Assembly: GCA_017634975.1 (NCBI GenBank)
Contig: JAGBMJ010000011.1
Span: forward strand, 1 to 64,000
Direction of reading: 5' to 3'
DNA: 64,000 nt
From: Lachnospiraceae bacterium
GTDB taxonomy: Bacteria; Bacillota; Clostridia; Lachnospirales; Lachnospiraceae
The notes beneath the pieces were generated by a model. The model was not told the origin of the DNA. It saw nothing but the letters and a program-made list of their open reading frames with translations, and did no database searches. The position numbers and the translations under genes were made by a program. Shown in pieces: positions 1 through 5,998 of this stretch. The first letter of the stretch is position 1. Each line of letters opens with the position of its first letter.

Positions 1-4
1 TGGA

Positions 5-550
5 ATGCGAGCTTTGATAATTAATTGCAGCCCTGTTCGCACAGGGGCAACTGCAGAAATAGTTAAGCTGGTTTCGGAACAGTTATCAAATAAATACAGT
101 GTCAAAAGCATTTGCATTGACGATTATGTCTTTGCATTCTGCAGAGGCTGCCGTTCGTGCCACAATACGGCGAAGTGTGTCATGAGTGATGCAGGTGTTA
201 TCGAGAATGTAATGAGAGAATATGATGAGGCAGATATTATTGTCTCTGTTTCTCCGTCATACTGGGCAGATATTCCCGGGCAGTTCAAGGCATTCATCGA
301 CAGATGTACACCTTGGTGCAATACGCACGAGCCGCATGCAACTATTAAGCCCGGCAAGAAAGGCTTTACAATTGCTTTGAGAACCGGACCTAATATGCCG
401 GAATGTGAGCGAATCATCGGAAGCATAGAACATTTTTATGGCCATTTGGAGATAGAGAGTGTGGGCCATCTTGGGCTGACATCTATCGAATATAAAGCGG
501 ATGTAGAATCAAGAAAGCAGGAAGTATTAGATTTCTGTAAGTGCATATAG
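5..550 (+). CDS. Iron-sulfur flavoprotein / NADPH-dependent FMN reductase family
   Basis: A 181-aa flavodoxin-fold oxidoreductase, probably cytoplasmic, transferring electrons through FMN. The N-terminus (ALIINCSPVRTGATAEIV) is the usual first beta strand and phosphate-binding loop. Residues about 46-58 hold a compact cysteine cluster, CX2CX2CX5C, as in Isf-type iron-sulfur flavoproteins that carry a 4Fe-4S cluster. SPSYWADIPGQFKAFIDR matches the second flavin-binding segment of the family. The length is near normal, so the gene looks intact. The start lies 4 bases from the window edge, so its ribosome-binding site cannot be seen. It belongs to the chromosome or to an older element left of the attachment-site array. 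The substrate is unknown. Confidence 0.8.
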   Translation: MRALIINCSPVRTGATAEIVKLVSEQLSNKYSVKSICIDDYVFAFCRGCRSCHNTAKCVMSDAGVIENVMREYDEADIIVSVSPSYWADIPGQFKAFIDRCTPWCNTHEPHATIKPGKKGFTIALRTGPNMPECERIIGSIEHFYGHLEIESVGHLGLTSIEYKADVESRKQEVLDFCKCI

Positions 551-773
551 GGATGGGGTCAAAATGAACCCACGGAAAGTGAACCCACGCAGAGGCGCGA
601 GTAGTTTTTGACCCTATAAAAAACTACATTTTGACTACGATTCACGGCCAAGATTTGCCACACTTTGCCGGGGGTTGCCATTTGGCTCGATTTTCTGTAA
701 ACTGAATGAAGCTTCAGCAGCCTGGCAAACCGGCGCGAACTGGAGCAATTTGATGCGGTTTTGGAGGTAAGAA
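551..773. other. Non-coding stretch with overlapping inverted repeats
   Basis: No convincing gene. GGGTCAAAA (556-564) can pair with TTTTGACCC (606-614). The second arm overlaps GTAGTTTTT (601-609), which can instead pair with AAAAACTAC (619-627), so the two hairpins exclude each other. Two copies of TGAACCCAC lie in the first loop. The right end carries TTTTGGAGGT just before R1, a leader also seen before R4, so this stretch is probably the right end of an older inserted element. Confidence 0.4.
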
Positions 774-812
774 ATGCCGATAAAAGTATTATTTATCTGT
801 CACGGCAGGATT
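774..812 (+). repeat. R1: remnant of LMW-PTP 5' end (attachment-site copy)
   Basis: Reads M-P-I-K-V-L-F-I-C-H-G-R-I-stop, closely matching the first codons of the phosphatase gene at 59336, then diverges. A GGAGG-containing leader precedes it. Likely an old att site left by an integrative element. Confidence 0.75.
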
Positions 813-869
813 TGAACTGGCCTAAAGAAATGGCGGAAACAAGCCATTTCTTGGAAAGGAAGTATCTGA

Positions 870-888
870 TTTACACCTTGTTTACACC
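870..888 (+). repeat. Arm-like repeat pair after R1
   Basis: Two copies of TTTACACC at 870-877 and 881-888, 11 bp apart (one helical turn) and 96 bp from the R1 start. Position and spacing suit arm-type integrase sites. Confidence 0.55.
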
Positions 889-934
889 TTTTGATCTGAG
901 GTTATATAGTTTACTGAAAGAGAGAGTATAAGAG

Positions 935-979
935 ATGGTAAAAATACTGTTCGTCTGCTGGGGCAAGAGATTTCAGTAA
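935..979 (+). repeat. R2: remnant of LMW-PTP 5' end (attachment-site copy)
   Basis: Reads M-V-K-I-L-F-V-C-W-G-K-R-F-Q-stop, a diverged version of the phosphatase N-terminus with Trp in place of the P-loop His. Confidence 0.7.
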
Positions 980-1026
980 AGCGGGAAACCTTGAAAATAC
1001 GGCATTTTGAAGATTTATCAAACGGA

Positions 1027-1045
1027 TTTACACCCCGTTTACACC
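1027..1045 (+). repeat. Arm-like repeat pair after R2
   Basis: TTTACACC at 1027-1034 and 1038-1045, again 11 bp apart and about 90 bp from the core. Confidence 0.55.
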
Positions 1046-1077
1046 TTTTGAAGGTGGACTACCCGATGAATGATGAG

Positions 1078-1110
1078 AGCACTCTGCGTGATGCAGGGTG
1101 CTTTTCTTTG
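1078..1110 (+). terminator. Rho-independent terminator
   Basis: A 10-bp stem, AGCACTCTGC (1078-1087) with GCAGGGTGCT (1093-1102), one G-U pair, a GTGAT loop and TTTCTTT after it. It would stop transcription entering the 2-kb element from the left. Confidence 0.7.
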
Positions 1111-1170
1111 GTTTGATTGACAAAAACTGTGGATTGGAGTACAATTTCTTTGGATTCGGAGGATAAAACT

Positions 1171-2751
1171 ATGGATTACAGACAAATAAAAAAACATTCA
1201 AATGAAATACTTAAGAACAAAACCGCAGAGTGCTCATATATAGAATACAAGGCATCAGAGAAACAACTGGATAAGATACTTAAGACTATCTGCGCATATG
1301 GAAACAACTATTACAACAACGATATACAATATATCTTTATTGGCATAGAAGAGGAAAATAACGAAGAGCAAAAAGCAATCCCTGTGCTACCGATTACGGG
1401 GATAGCTGAAGGCAAGTTGGAAAAATGCAAGAATACTATTAATTCATTGCGGTCTTTTTTATATCCCAATGTTGCGTTTGAAGTAGTATCAAATAATCTG
1501 GATGGAATCAGTTATATTCTCGTTATTGTAAAGCGTCAGACGGGTGGACCTTTCATGGTGGCCGAAAAGGCTGAAAAGGACAAAAAGATTAATCTTAAGC
1601 CGGGAAGGTATGTGAGAATTGAAGCTGATACCCGCCTTGCGAGAGTAGATGAGGAATATGATCTGTTACGAAAGTTTTCAAATTTTCATTTCAGTTCGAT
1701 TGTAAGCTCCGGGGCATCGCTTGATGATTTAAGCACAGATTTACTTAGAGAATATTTTTCCAAGACAAGCTCAAGACAGATTAATGATGGAATGGAAAAG
1801 AAAGAGCTAGCCAAGGCTTTGGACTTGCTTGATAAAAATGATCCTGCGGATCGACGCGTGAAAAATTATGCTGTCCTCATGTTTTCTGATCATCCGGAGG
1901 AGCGAATTCCATATGCATATACGGAATTGATCATTGATATGTTTGGAACTAAAAGAAAGATGGAATCCAAAGTTTTTAAAGGAGCGGTCTGGAAGCAGTA
2001 CTATTCTGCGTTAGAGTACATTAATAATAATTTCTTAAATGAATTGGTTATTCGTGTTGATGGTAGCGCAGATAACCGTAAAATTCAGAACTTTACATAT
2101 ATAGCATTGGAAGAATTACTTGCTAATGCCATTGTTCATAACAACTATGAAAATGGTAAGCCCATCCAAATATACGTGTCTGAAAAACAGATAAACATTG
2201 TGAATTATAACAAGCCGTTGCCACCCATTCGAATAAGTGATTTGAATGAGAGAACATTCTTTAATGAGCGAGACACGGAAAATCCTGAGATTAGGGATAT
2301 GTTTAAAGCATTAGGTATTATAGAATCCTTTGGAACGGGCATTGGGGAAGCTAAAAGATCAATGCGGGAAAATGGATCTCCGGATCTTTTCTATAAGACT
2401 TTTGATATAAATGACAACGTTACTTCTGTGGTTATACCTGTAAATGAAGAATACTATGAGATAAAAAATGGAACCAAACCAAAGAAAAAAGTTTGGATTG
2501 AGAATGAAACCAAAGATTTTAAATATAAAATCTTGGATTCAGGGTATACAAAGAAAATAAAACAAAACATATTGAAGTTATATGAGGAAATAGGTACAGA
2601 GATTTTCGGAAATTCACGTGTTGTTGAAATCCTCGGATGTTCAGAAGTAACAGCAACTTCCTATTTAAAAAGAATGGAAGATGAACTGAAAATCATCGTT
2701 CCGGTAGAAGGGATGGGTAAAGGGAAATATAGGTTTTCCGTAAAATTATAA
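1171..2751 (+). CDS. AlbA_2/Schlafen-domain ATP-binding protein
   Basis: A 526-aa cytoplasmic protein. The N-terminal part (residues about 20-160) has the AlbA_2 pattern: ECSYIEYKAS, then a strand with YIFIGIEEEN and a conserved PGRYVRIEADT segment. A GHKL/HATPase-like region follows (IALEELLANAIVHNNYENG, then IIESFGTGIGEAKRSM), and the C-terminus has a winged-helix-like segment. Family members are predicted nucleic-acid-binding ATPases or regulators, often found in defence islands. I chose ATG 1171 because GGAGG precedes it by 8 bases; an upstream TTG at 1117 lies right behind a terminator and has no good ribosome-binding site. It is the only gene in its element. A similar architecture occurs at 16985. 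Exact function unknown. Confidence 0.75.
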   Translation: MDYRQIKKHSNEILKNKTAECSYIEYKASEKQLDKILKTICAYGNNYYNNDIQYIFIGIEEENNEEQKAIPVLPITGIAEGKLEKCKNTINSLRSFLYPNVAFEVVSNNLDGISYILVIVKRQTGGPFMVAEKAEKDKKINLKPGRYVRIEADTRLARVDEEYDLLRKFSNFHFSSIVSSGASLDDLSTDLLREYFSKTSSRQINDGMEKKELAKALDLLDKNDPADRRVKNYAVLMFSDHPEERIPYAYTELIIDMFGTKRKMESKVFKGAVWKQYYSALEYINNNFLNELVIRVDGSADNRKIQNFTYIALEELLANAIVHNNYENGKPIQIYVSEKQINIVNYNKPLPPIRISDLNERTFFNERDTENPEIRDMFKALGIIESFGTGIGEAKRSMRENGSPDLFYKTFDINDNVTSVVIPVNEEYYEIKNGTKPKKKVWIENETKDFKYKILDSGYTKKIKQNILKLYEEIGTEIFGNSRVVEILGCSEVTATSYLKRMEDELKIIVPVEGMGKGKYRFSVKL

Positions 2752-2851
2752 CCAGATGTTCAAAGACTGCAGCATGTAGAAACACAGGATGGTGCAGGTC
2801 AGAAGATTTTTGTGAACTATCGAGAAGCTGAATGTTGTGTGAAAATCTTAA

Positions 2852-2903
2852 GGTGTAAACGAAAAATAATTACACATTACTTTACACCTTTTGCCGGTGT
2901 AAA
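2852..2903. repeat. Right-end arm-like repeats of the 2-kb element
   Basis: GGTGTAAA (2852-2859), TTTACACC (2881-2888) and GGTGTAAA (2896-2903) are the same 8-mer in alternating orientation. They match the left-end repeats at 1027 and 1038, which ties the two ends into one element. Confidence 0.55.
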
Positions 2904-2984
2904 TATGCCAAAATATGCATATATTATGCCGGCAAATGAAAAGGAAAAAGGTGTCTAAACCATGATAAAACAAGGAAAAACGAT

Positions 2985-3047
2985 ATGATAAAGATACTAT
3001 TTGTCTGCCACGGCAATATACGGCACTTTTCATCAAAAGCCTTGTAA
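2985..3047 (+). repeat. R3: LMW-PTP 5'-end copy, best match to the intact gene
   Basis: Encodes M-I-K-I-L-F-V-C-H-G-N-I-R-H. Bases 2998-3019 are identical over 22 bp to 59349-59370 in the intact phosphatase gene. The leader (caaggaaaaac) also resembles the leader of the intact gene. R3 is therefore one candidate left attachment site for the prophage. Confidence 0.8.
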
Positions 3048-3078
3048 ATACTGCGTTTGCGAGGCGTGAGGCTCCGAA

Positions 3079-3097
3079 TTTAGACCACATTTAGACC
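3079..3097 (+). repeat. Arm-like repeat pair after R3 (TTTAGACC type)
   Basis: TTTAGACC at 3079-3086 and 3090-3097, 11 bp apart. The 8-mer differs from the TTTACACC of R1 and R2 and matches the repeats beside the integrase gene at 58988-59195. Confidence 0.6.
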
Positions 3098-3147
3098 ATT
3101 TGAAAGATGGGAATTTGCGGTAAAATCAGCAGTTTTGGAGGTTTTGA

Positions 3148-3210
3148 ATGATACGAGTGTTATTCGCCTGCTGGGGCAACATTCGTCGAATCTCTGAAAA
3201 AGCTAATGAT
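3148..3210 (+). repeat. R4: diverged LMW-PTP 5'-end copy, probable attL by position
   Basis: Encodes M-I-R-V-L-F-A-C-W-G-N-I-R-R. It shares AGTGTTATT (3156-3164) with 59344-59352 of the intact gene, enough for a crossover region, but differs around it. The TTTTGGAGGT leader is like that of R1. Confidence 0.65.
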
Positions 3211-3241
3211 TTCGGTACTTTGAGGGACGTTCAGAAGAGGA

Positions 3242-3260
3242 TTTAGACCACGTTTAGACC
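3242..3260 (+). repeat. Arm-like repeat pair after R4 (TTTAGACC type)
   Basis: TTTAGACC at 3242-3249 and 3253-3260, 11 bp apart and about 92 bp from the R4 core. This is the left-end counterpart of the repeats beside the integrase gene. Confidence 0.6.
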
Positions 3261-3369
3261 ATTTAAAATGCAGTTGAAAATGAAGATTTTAAGTGGGAGC
3301 CGTGTTCTTTGATCGCTATAACATCGTAGACAATTACACAATTGGAGATTGTTCATGATAAGAAGAATC

Positions 3370-3415
3370 ATCCGGTGATGTGTGGAAATGTATCCATACG
3401 TCACCGGATTTTTTA
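3370..3415 (+). terminator. Terminator hairpin at prophage left end
   Basis: ATCCGGTGA (3370-3378) pairs with TCACCGGAT (3401-3409), the inner bases extend the stem, and a T run follows. On the plus strand it would block chromosomal read-through into the prophage. It also sits right after the end of the leftward gene at 3413. Confidence 0.7.
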
Positions 3416-3640
3416 GTTTTCGGGATCGGTTTTCTGATCTCTGGCCATGGCTTCATCGATTGCTCTGTTAATGAAGGCGGTTGCACTCTCACCCATGCTT
3501 TCGGCGTGATTCTTAATGATGGAACGCTTTTCGGGGGTGACGCGAACCTTTATCTCAACAAATCGATCATTATATTTTTTATTCGCTCTCTTACGAGCTT
3601 CAGTTAAGCCTTTATAGGAGCCTGGTTTAGCAGCACTCAT
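3413..3640 (-). CDS. Ribbon-helix-helix (Arc-like) DNA-binding protein
   Basis: A 75-aa protein. FVEIKVRVTPEKRSIIKNHA followed by MGESATAFINRAIDEAM is the strand-helix-helix pattern of Arc/MetJ-type regulators and many antitoxins. A basic N-terminal stretch (EARKRANKKYND) precedes it. I chose ATG 3640 because CCCGGAGGAATT sits just upstream; a longer reading to 3754 would add a hydrophobic N-terminus unlike the family. It is transcribed divergently from the SymE-like gene, sharing a 119-bp control region. No toxin partner is adjacent on the same strand. It may be an autoregulated repressor of the prophage left end. Confidence 0.75.
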   Translation of the reverse strand: MSAAKPGSYKGLTEARKRANKKYNDRFVEIKVRVTPEKRSIIKNHAESMGESATAFINRAIDEAMARDQKTDPEN

Positions 3641-3759
3641 GACAATTCCTCCGGGAGTGTTTTCGTATAGATTTCTGTAAAGAGTATAACACAGATTGAT
3701 ACATAAGACTATGTAAAAATACAGAAAACCAAAGTTCGATAGAAAAGGAGACAACGATT
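3641..3759. promoter_or_regulatory. Divergent promoter region
   Basis: AT-rich spacer between the divergent RHH and SymE-like genes. Ribosome-binding sites lie at both ends (GGAGG for the leftward gene, AAAAGGAG for the rightward gene), so it should hold two back-to-back promoters. No clear -35/-10 pair could be fixed with confidence. Confidence 0.4.
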
Positions 3760-4083
3760 ATGACAAAGAAGAATAAAAGAAGTGTTAAAGTGTACGGCAT
3801 GAGCGGTTATAAATACAAGACGACTCCGACCATCATGTTGAAGGGGCAGTGGCTGGCTGAGCTAGGATTTGAGATCGGAGATTACCTCTCCATCAGTTGC
3901 GAGGATGGAAAGATCATCATCACACCGGATGCTGAGAAAGCGGCTCTGATGAAGGCTGAACGGGAATTCATGGAAAGAGAAATGGCAAGTCTGAATAAGC
4001 GCCTTCAGGTGGAAAAGGAAAGACTGCATGCCCAGTTCGTGGCTGAAAGAAGCGCTGAGTACGGCGTGGCAAAGGAGGCGTGA
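3760..4083 (+). CDS. SymE/AbrB-fold small protein
   Basis: A 107-aa protein. Residues about 7-50 resemble SymE-type proteins with a SpoVT/AbrB-like fold: VKVYGMSGYKYKTTPTIMLKGQ, then LAELGFEIGDYLSISCEDGKIIITP. The second half is a charged helix with many Glu and Lys, likely a coiled coil. SymE in E. coli is an SOS-induced toxin-like protein held down by antisense RNA; AbrB relatives are DNA-binding regulators. The stop is 4 bases before the next gene, so the two are co-transcribed. I cannot tell whether it acts as toxin or transcription factor. Confidence 0.65.
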   Translation: MTKKNKRSVKVYGMSGYKYKTTPTIMLKGQWLAELGFEIGDYLSISCEDGKIIITPDAEKAALMKAEREFMEREMASLNKRLQVEKERLHAQFVAERSAEYGVAKEA

Positions 4084-4087
4084 GACT

Positions 4088-4648
4088 ATGGGAAAAGCAA
4101 TGAAAGAATCCGATTTGATGCAGAGACCGTTTGATGATCTGACCACATCGGAAAAAGCCGCTGTATTAAAATTCAGATTTGAGAAAGAAGCTTCAATGCC
4201 TGGTGCTCAGAGGATAAAGACCAGAGAAGCAATCGGAGAAGAATATGGTCTGTCCGGTAGCTCCGTGGGAAGGCTCTTGAAACTGAATGATCTGATAGAT
4301 CCTCTGAAGGATATGGTAGATCGTGGAGCACTTTATGCTGAGGTTGCGGTGCAGCTGGCGTTTCTTCCGGAGAATGAGCAGCAGATGGTTTACAGCGTAG
4401 CAAAGGAGACCGGCACAAAGCTGACAGCAAATATGGTGATACAGCTCAGAAGTCATACCGGAATGCTTACGAACGGATTTGTGCGTAGATACCTTAGAAA
4501 GGATCCCATCAAGAAAAAGTGCTATAAGGTTCCGGGTCGGATCATAGAGAAATACTTTCAGGGCATGGATCCGAACATGGTGGACAGCATCGTGGAACAG
4601 GCGCTTGAAGCCTGGTTCGGGAAGGAGGCTGCTGATGTTCAGTCGTGA
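4088..4648 (+). CDS. ParB-like DNA-binding protein lacking the N-terminal CTPase domain
   Basis: A 186-aa protein. Residues about 12-95 match the helix-turn-helix half of ParB/KorB proteins: DDLTTSEKAAVLKFRFE, KTREAIGEEYGLSGSSVGRLLKLNDL, then PLKDMVDRGALYAEVAVQLAFL. The usual ParB N-terminal nuclease/CTPase domain is absent, and the preceding gene encodes something unrelated, so it probably binds DNA without sliding-clamp activity. ATG 4088 is preferred because the longer reading from 4028 overlaps the previous gene by 56 bases. The next gene starts inside its last codons. A role in early gene control or element maintenance is inferred from position only. Confidence 0.7.
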   Translation: MGKAMKESDLMQRPFDDLTTSEKAAVLKFRFEKEASMPGAQRIKTREAIGEEYGLSGSSVGRLLKLNDLIDPLKDMVDRGALYAEVAVQLAFLPENEQQMVYSVAKETGTKLTANMVIQLRSHTGMLTNGFVRRYLRKDPIKKKCYKVPGRIIEKYFQGMDPNMVDSIVEQALEAWFGKEAADVQS

Positions 4649-4913
4649 AGAATTACAATCACTGGATCCTAAGTATTTTGATATCATCACAGTTGATGAA
4701 TGTGATGTGACAATTATGAGCCGGAATACAGGGCATTATTGGTATCTGCATAATCCCGAATACCCGGATAAAGGAACAGTTATCATATTTCATCGGCATA
4801 GGGGAAGCCATCCATATCATCTGCATGGAAGAGCGAATACCCTTAGACAAGCCGTGCGGAGCATTAAGGGGCATGACAGGTGGCAGATGCAGGGAAGACC
4901 GTCTAAGAGATAA
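4635..4913 (+). CDS. Hypothetical protein, 92 aa
   Basis: Starts at ATG 4635 behind GAAGGAGG (4621-4628) and overlaps the ParB-like gene by 14 bases, suggesting translational coupling. The sequence is rich in His, Tyr and Arg (HYWYLHNPEYPDKGTVIIFHRHR) with a basic tail, and has no membrane segment. I do not recognise a family. The content resembles small proteins found in Tn916-like and phage early regions, possibly nucleic-acid binding. Confidence 0.6.
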   Translation: MFSREELQSLDPKYFDIITVDECDVTIMSRNTGHYWYLHNPEYPDKGTVIIFHRHRGSHPYHLHGRANTLRQAVRSIKGHDRWQMQGRPSKR

Positions 4914-4997
4914 TTATCGAATATAGAGGCACACAATAAAGCAGCGGTACCGGAGATAGTTCCAGTATCGCTGTTTCTATCGTTTGTGCCGATCGGA

Positions 4998-5576
4998 TCA
5001 ATCGGCGTAGTAGAGATCCTTCGCCATTTTCTGAGCGGCTTTGATTTCTGCGTAGGCCTGCGTCTTTTTGATGCCATATTCCGCCAGAAGCGCATCCAGA
5101 ATCTCGCCCTTGGTATATTCCTGTTTAATGAGATTCAGAATGCGACCGTAGCGGGAATTCTTTTCGCCTACTTCACGGATCAGATCATCGATGATCATTC
5201 CGAGAAGGGTGGTGTTTTCAAAAGATTCCGTCTGTGCAGGGTCGTAGCCACCTTCGCCTTCAGCTTCCATGTCTTCAAGAAACTTATCGTAGGAGATCAC
5301 GTTTGGATCACCATGAAGATTAGCGATGTACTGACGCACATCACTCCAGAAGAGTTTCATAGTTCCTGGAAACTGCTCAGGTGTGACCGGTGTGAAGGCA
5401 ACTAAAACGGGAATGCCGCTGAAGTGCCAGGTTTCAAGGTTCTCGCGATTGAGATCCATCGCTTTTACTGTGTCCCAGTCCTCTACAAGGAACGGGGCAA
5501 GGTGCTGACCTTCCGGAGTGGGAAGGTTGTTGTACGCCTTCTTATCAGCGTACTGGTTGAACTTGTTATCGTCCAT
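4998..5576 (-). CDS. Hypothetical phage protein with possible sigma-region-4-like C-terminus
   Basis: A 192-aa acidic protein. The C-terminal part (residues about 130-190) reads like a sigma region 4 helix-turn-helix: RYGRILNLIKQEYTKGEILDA, then AEYGIKKTQAYAEIKAAQK. The N-terminal part (LAPFLVEDWDTVKAMDLNREN, WHFSGIPVLVAFTPVTPEQ) is not one I recognise. ATG 5576 follows GGAGG by 8 bases on the minus strand. A long structured leader (5577-5839) lies upstream. It is a candidate for the factor acting on the unusual promoters at 26.9 kb and 57.3 kb, but this is inference from the domain guess alone. Confidence 0.55.
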   Translation of the reverse strand: MDDNKFNQYADKKAYNNLPTPEGQHLAPFLVEDWDTVKAMDLNRENLETWHFSGIPVLVAFTPVTPEQFPGTMKLFWSDVRQYIANLHGDPNVISYDKFLEDMEAEGEGGYDPAQTESFENTTLLGMIIDDLIREVGEKNSRYGRILNLIKQEYTKGEILDALLAEYGIKKTQAYAEIKAAQKMAKDLYYAD

Positions 5577-5720
5577 AATTCGTTTCCTCCGTAGATTTGC
5601 GCGGAGGAATCCGCATTATGGCGATGTGAAGTTGTCCCTATCAGGTGGCCAGTCATTTCGGATTCCTCCTAGTTTGCTTGGCCAGCCTGTTCTACATGGG
5701 CTGACGTGATTTACATGGTG

Positions 5721-5776
5721 GCTTCAGTGAGACGGTAGAACCATCTTCAGCGCTAAAGAAGCAATCTCACTGAAGC
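5721..5776 (-). promoter_or_regulatory. Long hairpin in the 5' leader
   Basis: A perfect 12-bp inverted repeat, GCTTCAGTGAGA (5721-5732) and TCTCACTGAAGC (5765-5776), with a 32-nt loop. It lies upstream of the 192-aa gene on the minus strand and has no T run after it, so it is more likely an RNA structure or operator than a terminator. Confidence 0.5.
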
Positions 5777-5813
5777 TAAGGCCATTGTAATTGATGGGTT
5801 TCTAATTGTCAGA

Positions 5814-5937
5814 ACTCACCGAGTCGGGATAGACACACTAAAAAAGCCCGCATTTCTGCGGGTTTTCGGCAAATATGTTTTTGTTGATTATGGGAATTGC
5901 AGGAATATAGGTCTTGATTCCCGACTCACCGAGTCGG
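5814..5937. repeat. Spaced repeat of ACTCACCGAGTCGG, one copy palindromic
   Basis: The 14-mer occurs at 5814-5827 and 5924-5937, 110 bp apart. The second copy extends to a full palindrome, CCGACTC-ACC-GAGTCGG (5921-5937). A regulator-binding pair is plausible. Confidence 0.5.
5840..5866 (-). terminator. Rho-independent terminator (minus strand)
   Basis: On the minus strand, CCCGC-AGAAAT-GCGGG is followed by CTTTTTT. It is the second of two tandem terminators behind the ImmA-type gene. Confidence 0.7.
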
Positions 5938-5954
5938 AAAAATTTTTAAGAAAA

Positions 5955-5989
5955 GAAAAAAGCCGCTATTTCGATGTGAAAAAGCGGCT
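5955..5989 (-). terminator. Rho-independent terminator of the ImmA-type gene
   Basis: On the minus strand, AGCCGCT (5983-5989) pairs with AGCGGCT (5961-5967) and TTTTTTCTTTTCTT follows, 10 bases after the stop codon. Confidence 0.8.
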
Positions 5990-5998
5990 GAGATGTGA

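Larger units (their letters stand above)
935..3019. mobile_element. Integrase-less 2-kb integrated element between R2 and R3
   Basis: Bounded by two LMW-PTP 5'-end copies (R2 at 935, R3 at 2985). TTTACACC arm-like repeats lie inside both ends: 1027 and 1038 at the left; 2852 (inverted), 2881 and 2896 (inverted) at the right. One protein gene (1171-2751) is the only cargo and no recombinase is present. The structure resembles a cis-mobilizable element that would need a related integrase in trans. It may also be the deleted remnant of a larger island. Confidence 0.55.
5577..5998. other. Structured 420-bp intergenic region
   Basis: Between two leftward genes. Minus-strand order: terminator (5955-5989), palindromic repeat (5921-5937), second terminator (5840-5866), half copy of the repeat (5814-5827), long hairpin (5721-5776), then the ribosome-binding site of the 192-aa gene. 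A minus-strand reading frame of about 57 codons starts near 5659 behind AGGAGG and overlaps the start of the 192-aa gene in another frame. It could be a leader peptide, but support is weak. Confidence 0.5.

Noticed and set aside
1117..1170. Upstream TTG start for the AlbA-type protein.
   Set aside because: It lies within 15 bases of a terminator and lacks a ribosome-binding site, while ATG 1171 has a good GGAGG.
3641..3754. Longer N-terminus of the RHH protein.
   Set aside because: The extra 38 residues are hydrophobic and span the divergent promoter region; ATG 3640 has a strong ribosome-binding site.
5921..5937. Palindrome CCGACTCACCGAGTCGG resembles the last stem of Cas9 tracrRNA.
   Set aside because: No cas gene, repeat array or anti-repeat is present; the similarity is a short palindrome only.
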